Assembly: GCF_002498065.1 (NCBI RefSeq)
Contig: NZ_DAFZ01000008.1
Coordinates: 12,471 to 43,428, forward strand
Length of the DNA stretch: 30,958 nucleotides
Direction of reading: 5' to 3'
Source: Methanoculleus sp. UBA208
Lineage (GTDB): Archaea; Halobacteriota; Methanomicrobia; Methanomicrobiales; Methanoculleaceae
In this document: positions 15,667 to 22,810 of the stretch, piece by piece
Position numbering within the stretch: the stretch's first letter is position 1
How the letters are laid out: each line of letters starts with the position of its first letter
Made by a program: the position numbers and the translations under genes
Notes under the pieces: generated by a model
What the model was told of the DNA's origin: nothing
Database searches by the model: none
What the model saw: the letters and a program-made list of their open reading frames with translations, nothing else

Positions 15667-15894
15667 ATGGCAGCAATGGGTAAGCCTTCCGTGGCCAAAG
15701 TCATCGAGTTGATCGGCAGTTCCCCGACCGGATGGGAGGATGCCGCGGCAAATGCGGTGAAGGAGGCCGCGAAAACCGTTAAAAACATACGACATGTCTA
15801 CCTGAAAGAATGCACCGCGAAGGTGGAAAACGACAGAATCGTGGAATATCGTGCCAACGTGAAAGTTACGTTCATCGTGGAAAGGGAGAGTTGA
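15667..15894 (+). CDS. Dodecin family small protein
   Basis: 75 residues matching dodecin along its whole length: KVIELIGSSPTGWEDAAANAV, a helix, then VEYRANVKVTF. Dodecins form hollow dodecamers that store flavins or, in other subfamilies, bind CoA or calcium. The Trp that sandwiches flavin in archaeal dodecins, at NxRW, is His43 here (NIRHVYLKE), so flavin binding of the classical kind is doubtful. GGAGG at 15655-15659 spaces well to ATG 15667; ATG 15661 would be too close. A TATA-like CTTTATCC near 15620 precedes it. Confidence 0.85.
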   Translation: MAAMGKPSVAKVIELIGSSPTGWEDAAANAVKEAAKTVKNIRHVYLKECTAKVENDRIVEYRANVKVTFIVERES

Positions 15895-15984
15895 CCTTTT
15901 TCCATCATTCTTTTCTGAGGGCCTTTCCAGGTCCGGTACTTCGCTGGAGTTTCGGGGAACCCTCCTGGAGGTCAAACCACTGAC

Positions 15985-16275
15985 TTTCTTCGAAGCCGTT
16001 AGGCTTCTCGAACTCCGGCCCTTCGGCCCGTCGTCTTTCGCACCTGACGGTGCTCAAGCTCCTGCCTACGGGCAGTCGCATTCCGTTGGAACGTCGCACT
16101 TCGAAGACCTTCGGCCTTCTCAAGCTCCGGACGTCCCATCCGTCGCATCCTCCGGGGCACGCATCGTCTATCGCCACGCGGGGAACGACTGCCGGTATGT
16201 GCGACGGGCCGGAGGGCCGGAGCGTGAGAAGACGCTTCCGCGTCTTCGAGTAGGAGTTTGAGAAGAGCGAAGAAA
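15985..16275. repeat. Inverted array of small hairpins with conserved linkers
   Basis: The 428-base gap between dodecin and the next ORF is largely this element. Its left half runs forward and its right half in reverse, bounded by TTTCTTCG (15985-15992) and its complement (16268-16275). Conserved linkers are TTCTCGAACTCC (16005-16016), CTCAAGCTCC (16053-16062), TTCTCAAGCTCC (16117-16128) and, inverted, at 16219-16230 and 16253-16264, plus GTCGCA at 16075, 16093, 16142 and inverted at 16199-16205. Between them sit unrelated but self-complementary stems, mostly with four-base loops: 15992-16007, 16017-16028, 16040-16053, 16062-16075, 16207-16218 and an 8-bp stem at 16228-16247. A short relative lies at 167-218. 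Confidence 0.75.
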
Positions 16276-16322
16276 CCCTCACGGCGCTCCTGTACCTGAC
16301 CTATTGGGTATCGACTCCTGCA

Positions 16323-16559
16323 TCATACCATTCCCTCCACAACCGCCACTTCGTCCTCCGCGAGCCCGTAGAGCTCATACACCAGCCTATCGATCTGCCG
16401 GTCGGTCGCGTCGATCATCCCGGCGAGCACCTCCTTCTCGTGCGGGGCCTTCGCCGCCGCGAGGCGCTTATTCAGGTCGAGCATCTGCTCCACGAGGGCA
16501 ACCCTGCGGTCGTGGCGGACAGCATCGGCGGGACAAGCCGTTTTCGGGCACCGAACCAC
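16323..16559 (-). pseudogene. C-terminal remnant of a type IIG restriction-methyltransferase
   Basis: A 78-residue frame whose residues from about 10 to the end are nearly identical to the last 65 residues of the 1036-residue enzyme encoded at 17389-20499 (shared stretches include VALVEQMLDLN and IDRLVYELYGLAE). It lacks any nuclease, methyltransferase or recognition domain. I read it as the residue of a second gene copy or of a recombination event, not a functional enzyme. It starts just after the HEPN stop, so it could still be translated. Confidence 0.7.
16333..16533. repeat. Direct repeat, left copy, flanking the HEPN-MNT cassette
   Basis: About 200 bases aligning without gaps to 17399-17599 (offset 1066) with only scattered mismatches. 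Both copies encode the C-terminus of the type IIG enzyme. The 865 bases between them hold the HEPN and MNT genes and a small ORF. Confidence 0.85.
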
Positions 16560-16571
16560 GGCAGAGGATGA

Positions 16572-16925
16572 TCAGGCGGCCTCGTCATCAAGCATCTGCC
16601 TGACTGCAACCTGTAGTTCCGGGATCTTGTTCCTGATAACGTCCCACACGATCTCGTTATGGATCCCGAAGTATGCGTGAATGAGGATGTCTCGCATTCC
16701 TGCAATCTTTCTCCAGGAAATATCGGCGTGTTCGCATTTTAGCGGTTCGGGGATGAGTTTCACGGCCTCACCGATGACCATGAGGTTCCGGATCACTCCG
16801 TCCTGCACCAGGTCGTCTGCCAGAAACTCCTCGTAGTCCATTCCCCGGGTGTATCGGTCAATTCTCCTGATAGCTTCAAGGATATCGCGGAGATAAAGGT
16901 TATATTCCCGGGACATACCGAACAC
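16572..16925 (-). CDS. HepT-like HEPN (DUF86) toxin ribonuclease
   Basis: 117-residue all-helical HEPN protein of the HepT/DUF86 type. The catalytic RX4HXY motif is intact: Arg78, His83, Tyr85 in RDILIHAY. HepT proteins are RNases held inactive by a partner MNT nucleotidyltransferase that AMPylates the Tyr of this motif. The partner gene lies directly upstream and the two overlap (16900-16925 if the first Met is used; Met4 at 16916 is an alternative), the standard order and coupling. Known roles are toxin-antitoxin behaviour and anti-phage abortive response. Placement beside a restriction gene fits defence. Confidence 0.9.
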   Translation of the reverse strand: MFGMSREYNLYLRDILEAIRRIDRYTRGMDYEEFLADDLVQDGVIRNLMVIGEAVKLIPEPLKCEHADISWRKIAGMRDILIHAYFGIHNEIVWDVIRNKIPELQVAVRQMLDDEAA

Positions 16926-17202
16926 TCCGGAGGATATGCGGTGCGAGAGCCGGTTTTATGGCATCGCGGTCGACGAGGTCAACTCTTCTCCCGAAGAGAT
17001 CTTCAAGGAAGAACTTGAGGTCCATGTACGTGTCAAAGGAGCGCCCTCCTTCCTTGAACTCGATGAGGATATCGATATCGCTCTCTTCGCGCTCTTCGCC
17101 CCGGGCAAACGACCCGAAGACCCCGATCCGCCGGACGCCCAGGCTCCTGATCCGTTCACGGTGTTCCGCCAGCGCACCGAGGATGCCATCAGCCGTAAGC
17201 AT
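16900..17202 (-). CDS. MntA-like minimal nucleotidyltransferase antitoxin
   Basis: 100 residues with the polymerase-beta nucleotidyltransferase signature GS-x10-DxD: Gly30, Ser31, Asp42 and Asp44 in GSFARGEEREESDID. The following LIEFKEGGRSFDTYMDL and the FGRRVDLVDRDAIKP stretch match MntA/MNT-domain antitoxins. It should AMPylate the HEPN partner encoded by the overlapping downstream gene and so neutralise it. AGGAG lies eleven bases before ATG 17202; no strong separate promoter is obvious. Confidence 0.9.
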   Translation of the reverse strand: MLTADGILGALAEHRERIRSLGVRRIGVFGSFARGEEREESDIDILIEFKEGGRSFDTYMDLKFFLEDLFGRRVDLVDRDAIKPALAPHILRSVRYVPGI

Positions 17203-17219
17203 ACCGTATCATACTCCTG

Positions 17220-17384
17220 TTACCCGCCCATCAGGATAACGCTTTTCCCCCGGGTTGCCGGTCGCAGGGTTGTGCCGGCAGGAGCGTCGGCTGCTCCGGC
17301 CGGGATCCGGACATCCTCGACGACGAGCCCGGCCTCGACCCGCAATGAGCCATACACTTTTCGCAGTTCCGGGAGCGGGTTCAT
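17220..17384 (-). CDS. Small hypothetical ORF downstream of the type IIG gene
   Basis: 54 residues beginning MNPLPELRKVYGSLRVEAGL, ending LMGG. ATG 17384 is four bases after the stop of the restriction gene, whose GGAGGGGG near its 3' end can act as a ribosome site. Codon use is like that of its neighbours, with GC-rich third positions. No family is recognised. It could be a genuine small protein or the start of a decayed gene. Confidence 0.35.
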   Translation of the reverse strand: MNPLPELRKVYGSLRVEAGLVVEDVRIPAGAADAPAGTTLRPATRGKSVILMGG

Positions 17385-17388
17385 CGCA

Positions 17389-20300
17389 TCAGGCCGCCCC
17401 CTCCACAACCGCGATCTCCTCCTCCGCGAGCCCGTACAACTCATACACCAGCCTATCGATCTGCCGGTCGGTCGCGTCGATCATCCCGGCGAGCACCTCT
17501 TTCTCGTGCGGGGCCTTCGCCGCCGCGAGGCGCCTGTTCAGGTCGAGCATCTGCTCCACGAGGGCGACCATGCGGTCGTGGCGGGCGGCGTCGGCGGGGT
17601 TGGAGGGGTTGATGGTACGGATTGGGAAGGTCTTCAGGATCACCGCAGCGGGCATGAAGAACCCTCCCCGGAGTTTCGGCAGGATCATCTCATAGAGGAA
17701 AGCGGTCAGTCTGCTGTTGAGAATCCCTAACAGGTAAGGGTCTGCCTTCGAAATGATGAAGCACTTATTGTTGGCGTATTTCCCATCTAAATCAAACGTA
17801 AACTCAGGTTTGCTGCAAATCTCCGGATAAATAATCTTGGGCTTGTCAAACTCCATGTAGTAGTCGATCGAATCCTGTATCTCGTACCACTTATAAGAGC
17901 CAGGCTTTCTCCCCGGCCACATATCTCCTTTCCATTCTGGAGGTTTGGGTGTTAACTCGGATTTGAATTGTTTCAGATACTGTTCTATGACTGGGTACTG
18001 ACGAATCTCGATCCCTCTCCGCGTAAAAATTAAAAAATTGTCTGAATTAAGCGGCTGGTAGCGTTTAACATCCTTGCCTATGATGAACGATTTGATAATT
18101 TCTGCGTTTTTCGGGTCTTCGGACACCAACCGATCTTTTGTTTTACCGTCGATGATAAACGCCTTGTTGAATCCAGTTAATACACCGCGGTAAAGGTTGT
18201 TCCCGACATAATCCGAAAGTGAAGTTCCTACGCGCTTTATCTTCTCTAATAACTCTATCACTGATTCGTCGACCATTGACCACCCTGCATCGTCAAGTTT
18301 GTCCTGTTGCACAGGGTTACAGCGCTCCCTTACGAGCGCCCCTAAATCTGAGAAGTCGAGCGAGTCTACCTGAACGGAATTGAAGAACACCCCCGGTTCC
18401 CCAGTGGATACCCGCACAATACACGGATACGTCGTCGCGTTCTGGAACACCCGCAGATCCCCAAAGTCCACGATCTCCTCGATCCGCTTCTCCTTCAACC
18501 ACGCCCGCAGGGGTTTCCCGTAATTCGCCCGCATCCATTTGTTCGCCACGATATAAGCGAACTGCCCGCCCGGCCGGAGGAGCGAGACCCCCTTCTCGAT
18601 GAAGTAGGTGTAGAGGTCGGCGACCCCGTGGTAGACTGCGTAGTGCTCCTTCGCGTAGTCCTTGAACTCCCGTCCGAGGACCTCCTGGCGCACATACGGC
18701 GGGTTCCCGATCACGGCGTCGAACCCGCCCGCCTGCATGACGGCCGGGAACGCCCGATTCCAGTCGAAGGCGTTGATCCGGAAGATCGTCTCCTCGTCGT
18801 CGAGGGTCAACTGCACGTCATGGTAGATATCGGGGCCGATCAGAGAGTTCCCGCACTTGATATTGTTGTGGAGCGACGGCAGCACCCGCTCCTGGGTAAT
18901 CGTGAGCTGTTTGCCGATCCGCTCGGACTTCTCGCCCTCCAGCACCTTGAGGAGGAGCGAGAGTTTCGTCACCTCCACCGCCTGCGGATCGATATCCACG
19001 CCGTAGATGTTGTTCAAGAGGATCCGCTTCTTCTCCTCCGTCGTCAGCCGCCAGTCGGTATCGGTCGCCTGGTAGACCGGGAGGAAGTACTCGTCGCCGT
19101 TCCCCCGCTTCTTCTTACCGCGGCCCTTCTTCACCGGCGCAGGTTTTGCCGGCAGGAGTGTGAGCACCGCCGCGTCGGTCACCTTCGCCCCGCCCGAAAG
19201 AAGCGGGACGAGGTTGTCCATGTACCACGCGAGGTGCCAGTCGAGGAGGTACTGGTAGGCGCCGAGGAGGAACGACCCCGAGCCGCAGGCCGGGTCGAGG
19301 ACGTGGAGGTCCGCCACCGCCTTCGGGTCCTTCCCCGCAACAAGGCTCCCGACGGTCTGCTTCACGATGTACTCCACGATATAGGTCGGCGTGTAGAAGA
19401 CCCCACCCGCCTTCTTCACCTCCGGCTTCTCCTCGACCCTCGCCTGGTGCCCGGCCGTCAGGCGGATGACCTTCCCCAGGAACTGCTCGTAGACCTGGCC
19501 GAGGATGTCCGCCGGGAAGACCGAGAACTCGTAGGGCGAGTCCGGGTAGTAGAGGTGGCCGATGATCTGCTTGAGCACCCTATCGTCGATGGAGAGGGAG
19601 AGCGTCAGGTTATCCGGGTCTTCCCGGCCAACCTCCGCGGAGAAGTGGAAAAGCCCGGAGTTGTACCGGTCGTCCGCGTAACGGAAGAGTCCCTTCAACT
19701 GCTCGTAGACATCCTTCTCGGCAGCGATCCGCTTCAACTGCCCGTACTCCTCGATCCCGCGGTCCTCGCAGATCCGGAGGAACACAATCCGGTCGATCGT
19801 CTTCTGCACCGCCGCGTTCAGTTCCCGGACCGAGAGATCCTTATTCCGGATCGCGATGTTCTTCGCGAGGAGGTCCCGCCACCCCTCGATCTCCGCGAGG
19901 AAGGCGTCGTCGATGCCGGCGGTGCCCTTTCCGCCTTTCTTCAGTTTCAGATTGTCGACATAATTATCATACCCGCCGGTCAGGATGCCCTGCTTTGAGA
20001 AGATCGCCGCGATCTCGTCCCATTTCTCGATATAGTCGGTGTACCGGTAGTAGCCGATCCGTTTTGCCGATGCCTTGTCCGTCGGGGAGGGTTTTGCCGT
20101 GCAGTCGTAGACGATGAACTCCTCGAAGTCCGTGAGCAGGCTGACCGGCAGTTTCGCGCTCCAGGCGTACCGGCGCACCTGGTAGGCGGGCTCCGGGTTC
20201 TCCTTGAGGTTCACGGCGGGCTTCTTCGCCTCGACAAAGAACTTCCGCACCCCCCCGATCCGAAACGAGTAGTCCGGCGCCTTGGTGGACGTCTCCACCT

Positions 20301-20499
20301 TCACCGTATCCTCGTGGATCACGTCTTTGTAGCGTTCATCGAGCCCCGAGCGGTTGTTCACGTCCCAGCCGAGGGCCTCAAAGAAAGGATCGATGAACTC
20401 CTTTCTGACCTGGAACTCGTTGTAGGACTGTGACGTATACTTTGCATAATACCGGTCGAACCGTTTGACCAGATCGACGATCTCGGGCGGGGCGGGCAT
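17389..20499 (-). CDS. Type IIG (Eco57I-like) restriction endonuclease-adenine methyltransferase
   Basis: 1036 residues. Residues 76-92 form a PD-(D/E)xK nuclease core (PDYSFR ... VEAKKP: Asp76, Glu90, Lys92). A helical connector leads to an N6-adenine methyltransferase: motif I DPACGSGSFLLGAY near residue 400 and motif IV GNPPY near 595. A TaqI/Eco57I-like target-recognition region follows (about 700-960), then a helical C-terminus. Such single-chain enzymes both methylate and cut a specific site. The recognition region (about 17690-18350) is visibly more AT-rich than the rest, as expected for a frequently exchanged specificity domain. The last 65 codons are duplicated at 16333-16533. I see no separate specificity subunit. 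A BREX PglX is a less likely alternative because the N-terminal nuclease is present. Confidence 0.85.
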   Translation of the reverse strand: MPAPPEIVDLVKRFDRYYAKYTSQSYNEFQVRKEFIDPFFEALGWDVNNRSGLDERYKDVIHEDTVKVETSTKAPDYSFRIGGVRKFFVEAKKPAVNLKENPEPAYQVRRYAWSAKLPVSLLTDFEEFIVYDCTAKPSPTDKASAKRIGYYRYTDYIEKWDEIAAIFSKQGILTGGYDNYVDNLKLKKGGKGTAGIDDAFLAEIEGWRDLLAKNIAIRNKDLSVRELNAAVQKTIDRIVFLRICEDRGIEEYGQLKRIAAEKDVYEQLKGLFRYADDRYNSGLFHFSAEVGREDPDNLTLSLSIDDRVLKQIIGHLYYPDSPYEFSVFPADILGQVYEQFLGKVIRLTAGHQARVEEKPEVKKAGGVFYTPTYIVEYIVKQTVGSLVAGKDPKAVADLHVLDPACGSGSFLLGAYQYLLDWHLAWYMDNLVPLLSGGAKVTDAAVLTLLPAKPAPVKKGRGKKKRGNGDEYFLPVYQATDTDWRLTTEEKKRILLNNIYGVDIDPQAVEVTKLSLLLKVLEGEKSERIGKQLTITQERVLPSLHNNIKCGNSLIGPDIYHDVQLTLDDEETIFRINAFDWNRAFPAVMQAGGFDAVIGNPPYVRQEVLGREFKDYAKEHYAVYHGVADLYTYFIEKGVSLLRPGGQFAYIVANKWMRANYGKPLRAWLKEKRIEEIVDFGDLRVFQNATTYPCIVRVSTGEPGVFFNSVQVDSLDFSDLGALVRERCNPVQQDKLDDAGWSMVDESVIELLEKIKRVGTSLSDYVGNNLYRGVLTGFNKAFIIDGKTKDRLVSEDPKNAEIIKSFIIGKDVKRYQPLNSDNFLIFTRRGIEIRQYPVIEQYLKQFKSELTPKPPEWKGDMWPGRKPGSYKWYEIQDSIDYYMEFDKPKIIYPEICSKPEFTFDLDGKYANNKCFIISKADPYLLGILNSRLTAFLYEMILPKLRGGFFMPAAVILKTFPIRTINPSNPADAARHDRMVALVEQMLDLNRRLAAAKAPHEKEVLAGMIDATDRQIDRLVYELYGLAEEEIAVVEGAA
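17399..17599. repeat. Direct repeat, right copy (inside the type IIG gene)
   Basis: Partner of 16333-16533, forming the 3' end of the intact restriction gene. See the left copy for the comparison. Confidence 0.85.
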
Positions 20500-20760
20500 G
20501 GCTATCAGTGGAATATGGAAAGGAGGCAGGCATTAGGGTTTGCATTTATTCACGCTGCCCGGAGGAGCGGGATATTGATTTTATTGTCAGCCGGAGGCCG
20601 CCGGCTCCGGTCCCATCTCTATCCCGCTCACCGGACCGCGCCCTCCGGGAGATCCTCCGGCTCCGGCAACGGGGGAAGATCGGTCTCCACGGTCCACCCC
20701 GGGTGCAGCAGCGCCTCGGTATAGGCACACCCGGCAATCAGTAGAGGTCGCGCTCATCCT
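20500..20760. other. Gap before the type IIG gene
   Basis: No recognisable gene. On the minus strand a short frame ending near 20630 reads like a protein tail (GCAYTEALLHPGW) but has no usable start; it may be a relic. The promoter of the restriction gene is presumably here, but I cannot single out a strong TATA box. Confidence 0.3.
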
Positions 20761-20934
20761 TCATCCGGTCGAGCGGATGTACCCCACGCCGCCTCTGATC
20801 CTGTCCGGCAGATCCCGGTATGCCGAGCCGGGGATCTCGGGGTCGATCCTGTCGGGAGCGTTGGGGTCGTCGCCCTCGCCCCGGACGACGATCACGGCCC
20901 CTTCTCGCTCCAGGGTTATCATCCAGTGTGCCAT
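20761..20934 (-). CDS. Small hypothetical protein coupled to the DUF4062-GHKL gene
   Basis: 57 residues starting MAHWMITLEREGAVIVVRGE and rich in Asp/Pro/Arg after that. Its ATG shares a base with the TGA of the large upstream gene (TGATG at 20932-20936), strong evidence for coupled translation. No family is recognised. Given the coupling it may be a partner or regulator of the GHKL protein, which is inference only. Confidence 0.5.
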   Translation of the reverse strand: MAHWMITLEREGAVIVVRGEGDDPNAPDRIDPEIPGSAYRDLPDRIRGGVGYIRSTG

Positions 20935-22385
20935 CACACCTCTTCGACAACCTCCCAGCGGCCGCCTTTCCGTGGCCCCACTCGCTTGAGCCGACCTGCC
21001 TGCTTGAGCTGCCGAAGTTGCCATTCAACCCCTTTTGGCGTGATACCGATCTGTTCAGCCAGCTCATTCGTACTGATGGTTGGGTCCGCTGCGATCAGGG
21101 CGAGGATCCTTTCCCTAGTTTTCTCCCTAGTTTCTTCCCTAGGTTTTTCCCCAGGTTCTCTCTCTGTCTCATTGTGGTGAGCCCGGCGTATGATCGTCTG
21201 GAACCCGTCGCTGACGGCAAACTCCGGCTCCGGCAGACCTGCCTTGATGCAGTGCCGGATCATGTCCCGCGTCCCCGTGCCCATCCGCTCGATGTAGCCG
21301 GTCAGGTACATCGGCTCGGCGAGGAGCGGGTTGCCCGGCACCGACCCGTGGGCCTGCCGAAGTTTCTCCAGGGTCAGGGACGGCGGGAGCGTGCCCGGGT
21401 TCCAGACCTCCAGACGGTCCGAAAAGAGCATCACCTGCACGCTGCCGCTGCTAGTGTAGTCGCGGTGGGCGACCGCGTTGACGATCGCCTCCGCCACCAC
21501 CTCCTTCGGGATCTCGTAGCGCACCGGCGCCTGCGGCCCGGCCTCGCGGGTGCCCACCGAGAGAGCGATCTTGCTGAGGACGAAATCCACCGCCGCGTCC
21601 ACGAGATCGAAGACCGTGCCCTTGTAGACCTGGTAGGACGGGATCGGTTTGGCCACCTCGGTGCCGTGGAAGTGGGCGCACTTGATCTCGGAGGAGATCA
21701 GGAACCGTTGCGGCTGTTTTGCGAAGAGGAGAACCGCCGCGTTCGTCAGCCGCCCGTCATCGAGCAGGTTCAGGTGCTCCAGCAGCTCGTGGGGAGAGGC
21801 GTCCTCGGCGATGGGGAACCGGCGGGTCGTTCTGGCCGTGCGGAGGAACCATGTCATACGCTCAGGATCCAGATCATTGGGCGTCGCCTTCGCGCACGGG
21901 GCCGCGTCGAAGGGGCCGGAGCGGATCAACTGCTTCTCCTCCAGGTAATCGACCAGCGCCGCATACAGCCCGGCGACCAGTTCAGAGGGGGTGTTGAACC
22001 GCTTCCGGATCAGGCCCGCCTGTGCCTTTCTAACGAGAGCACGCATCCTCGGGTGGCTTGCCTCATCATCCGTGCCCCTGACGTAGATGAGCCGGTACTT
22101 CCCTTCGGCGGTGGCGAGGTCAAACTCCCGCTCGGTCGGCGAGAGCCCCTCGGCATTCTCGGAGCCGTAGTCGTTCCCGAACAGCCCGACATAGATGTCG
22201 CAGTGCCGGACCTCGTCGAGGTACAGGTCGTCCGTGCGGCGGTCGGCGGCCGGGACGTCCTCGAAGAGGAAGACCTCAAAGAACCGCCGCATCAGTGCAT
22301 CACCCCGCAGGTAGTCGCGGAGGGCCGCCCGCTCCCCGGCGAACTCCTTCTGCACGCTGCTAATGAAGATGCGGACGGGGTTCAT
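20934..22385 (-). CDS. DUF4062 - GHKL ATPase - winged helix protein
   Basis: 483 residues. Residues 1 to about 110 are a DUF4062 domain (opening VRIFISSVQKEFAGERAAL; this fold is related to TIR and nucleoside deoxyribosyltransferase folds). Residues about 160-400 match the C-terminal part of Schlafen/AlbA_2-RecG-like ATP-binding proteins, with a GHKL N-box EAIVNAVAHRDY, then LEVWNPGTLPP and ERMGTGTRDMI. A charged linker built from four-residue repeats follows, then a winged helix (about 410-480). In relatives AlbA_2 usually precedes the ATPase part; here DUF4062 appears to stand in its place. GGAGG just before ATG 22385 supports the start. Neighbours suggest defence or regulation; no biochemical role is established. 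Confidence 0.8.
   Translation of the reverse strand: MNPVRIFISSVQKEFAGERAALRDYLRGDALMRRFFEVFLFEDVPAADRRTDDLYLDEVRHCDIYVGLFGNDYGSENAEGLSPTEREFDLATAEGKYRLIYVRGTDDEASHPRMRALVRKAQAGLIRKRFNTPSELVAGLYAALVDYLEEKQLIRSGPFDAAPCAKATPNDLDPERMTWFLRTARTTRRFPIAEDASPHELLEHLNLLDDGRLTNAAVLLFAKQPQRFLISSEIKCAHFHGTEVAKPIPSYQVYKGTVFDLVDAAVDFVLSKIALSVGTREAGPQAPVRYEIPKEVVAEAIVNAVAHRDYTSSGSVQVMLFSDRLEVWNPGTLPPSLTLEKLRQAHGSVPGNPLLAEPMYLTGYIERMGTGTRDMIRHCIKAGLPEPEFAVSDGFQTIIRRAHHNETEREPGEKPREETREKTRERILALIAADPTISTNELAEQIGITPKGVEWQLRQLKQAGRLKRVGPRKGGRWEVVEEV
21111..21155. repeat. In-frame 12-base tandem repeats in the linker of the DUF4062-GHKL gene
   Basis: On the minus strand a degenerate 12-base unit encoding E-K/E-P/T-R is repeated three to four times (EKPREETREKTRER) with the same CTAGG junction in each copy. 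Gain or loss of units would keep the frame and only change linker length. Confidence 0.7.
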
Positions 22386-22618
22386 GCCTCCGCCCCCGCG
22401 GACCTCATTGCAACCGCTCCCGAATGAGCCGGAGAATTCGGATTTTATTGATTGTCACTTCTCCCATTCTTATGTCTCTAGTTTCCTTCTGAATCTCTTC
22501 CTGGGAACGAAAAGTAACGTCACTTTAAGTTATGGGGCTCCGGCCGTTTTGCCACAGCCTGAGTTTAGATTCAATTCGAACTGCATCGGTGTTAATATTT
22601 TGCACCGTGCGATACCGG
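22386..22618. other. AT-richer gap upstream of the DUF4062-GHKL gene
   Basis: No gene seen. A minus-strand TATA-like CAATAAAATCC near 22440-22450 could drive the DUF4062-GHKL gene. Base composition is clearly lower in GC than the flanking genes, consistent with an island border. Confidence 0.35.
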
Positions 22619-22810
22619 TTATTCAGGTACTAGCAACAAACGAACACAACCGCTGCCCTGCAGGATCCGCCGGACCTGACGGTAGGATAGCCCCGTCGCG
22701 TGCAGTACTCGGACGGTGAACGTCTCCCACCCCATCCGGGCGATGATGGCGAGCGCCGCCGCTTCGTTGCGGGTCAGCTTTGAGTCCTGCCCGCCTCCGT
22801 CTCCTCCCAC
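22619..22810 (-). pseudogene. Helix-turn-helix-like fragment abutting OsmC
   Basis: A 63-residue frame overlapping the last 37 bases of the OsmC gene. Its central part (SKLTRNEAAALAII, then TVRVLHATGLSYRQVRRIL) looks like a winged-helix DNA-binding segment. The protein-like character begins almost exactly where OsmC stops and fades into CVRLLLVPE. I take it as the remnant of a larger regulator, though a short functional ORF is possible. Confidence 0.35.

Noticed and set aside
15985..16275. Possible CRISPR array
   Set aside because: The conserved linkers are short, irregularly spaced and partly inverted, the inserts are self-complementary hairpins, and no cas genes are present.
18628..19998. 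456-codon plus-strand frame opposite the type IIG gene
   Set aside because: Antisense shadow with biased composition and no family resemblance.
17389..20499. BREX PglX methyltransferase
   Set aside because: An N-terminal PD-(D/E)xK nuclease motif is present and no other BREX genes are nearby, so a stand-alone type IIG enzyme fits better.
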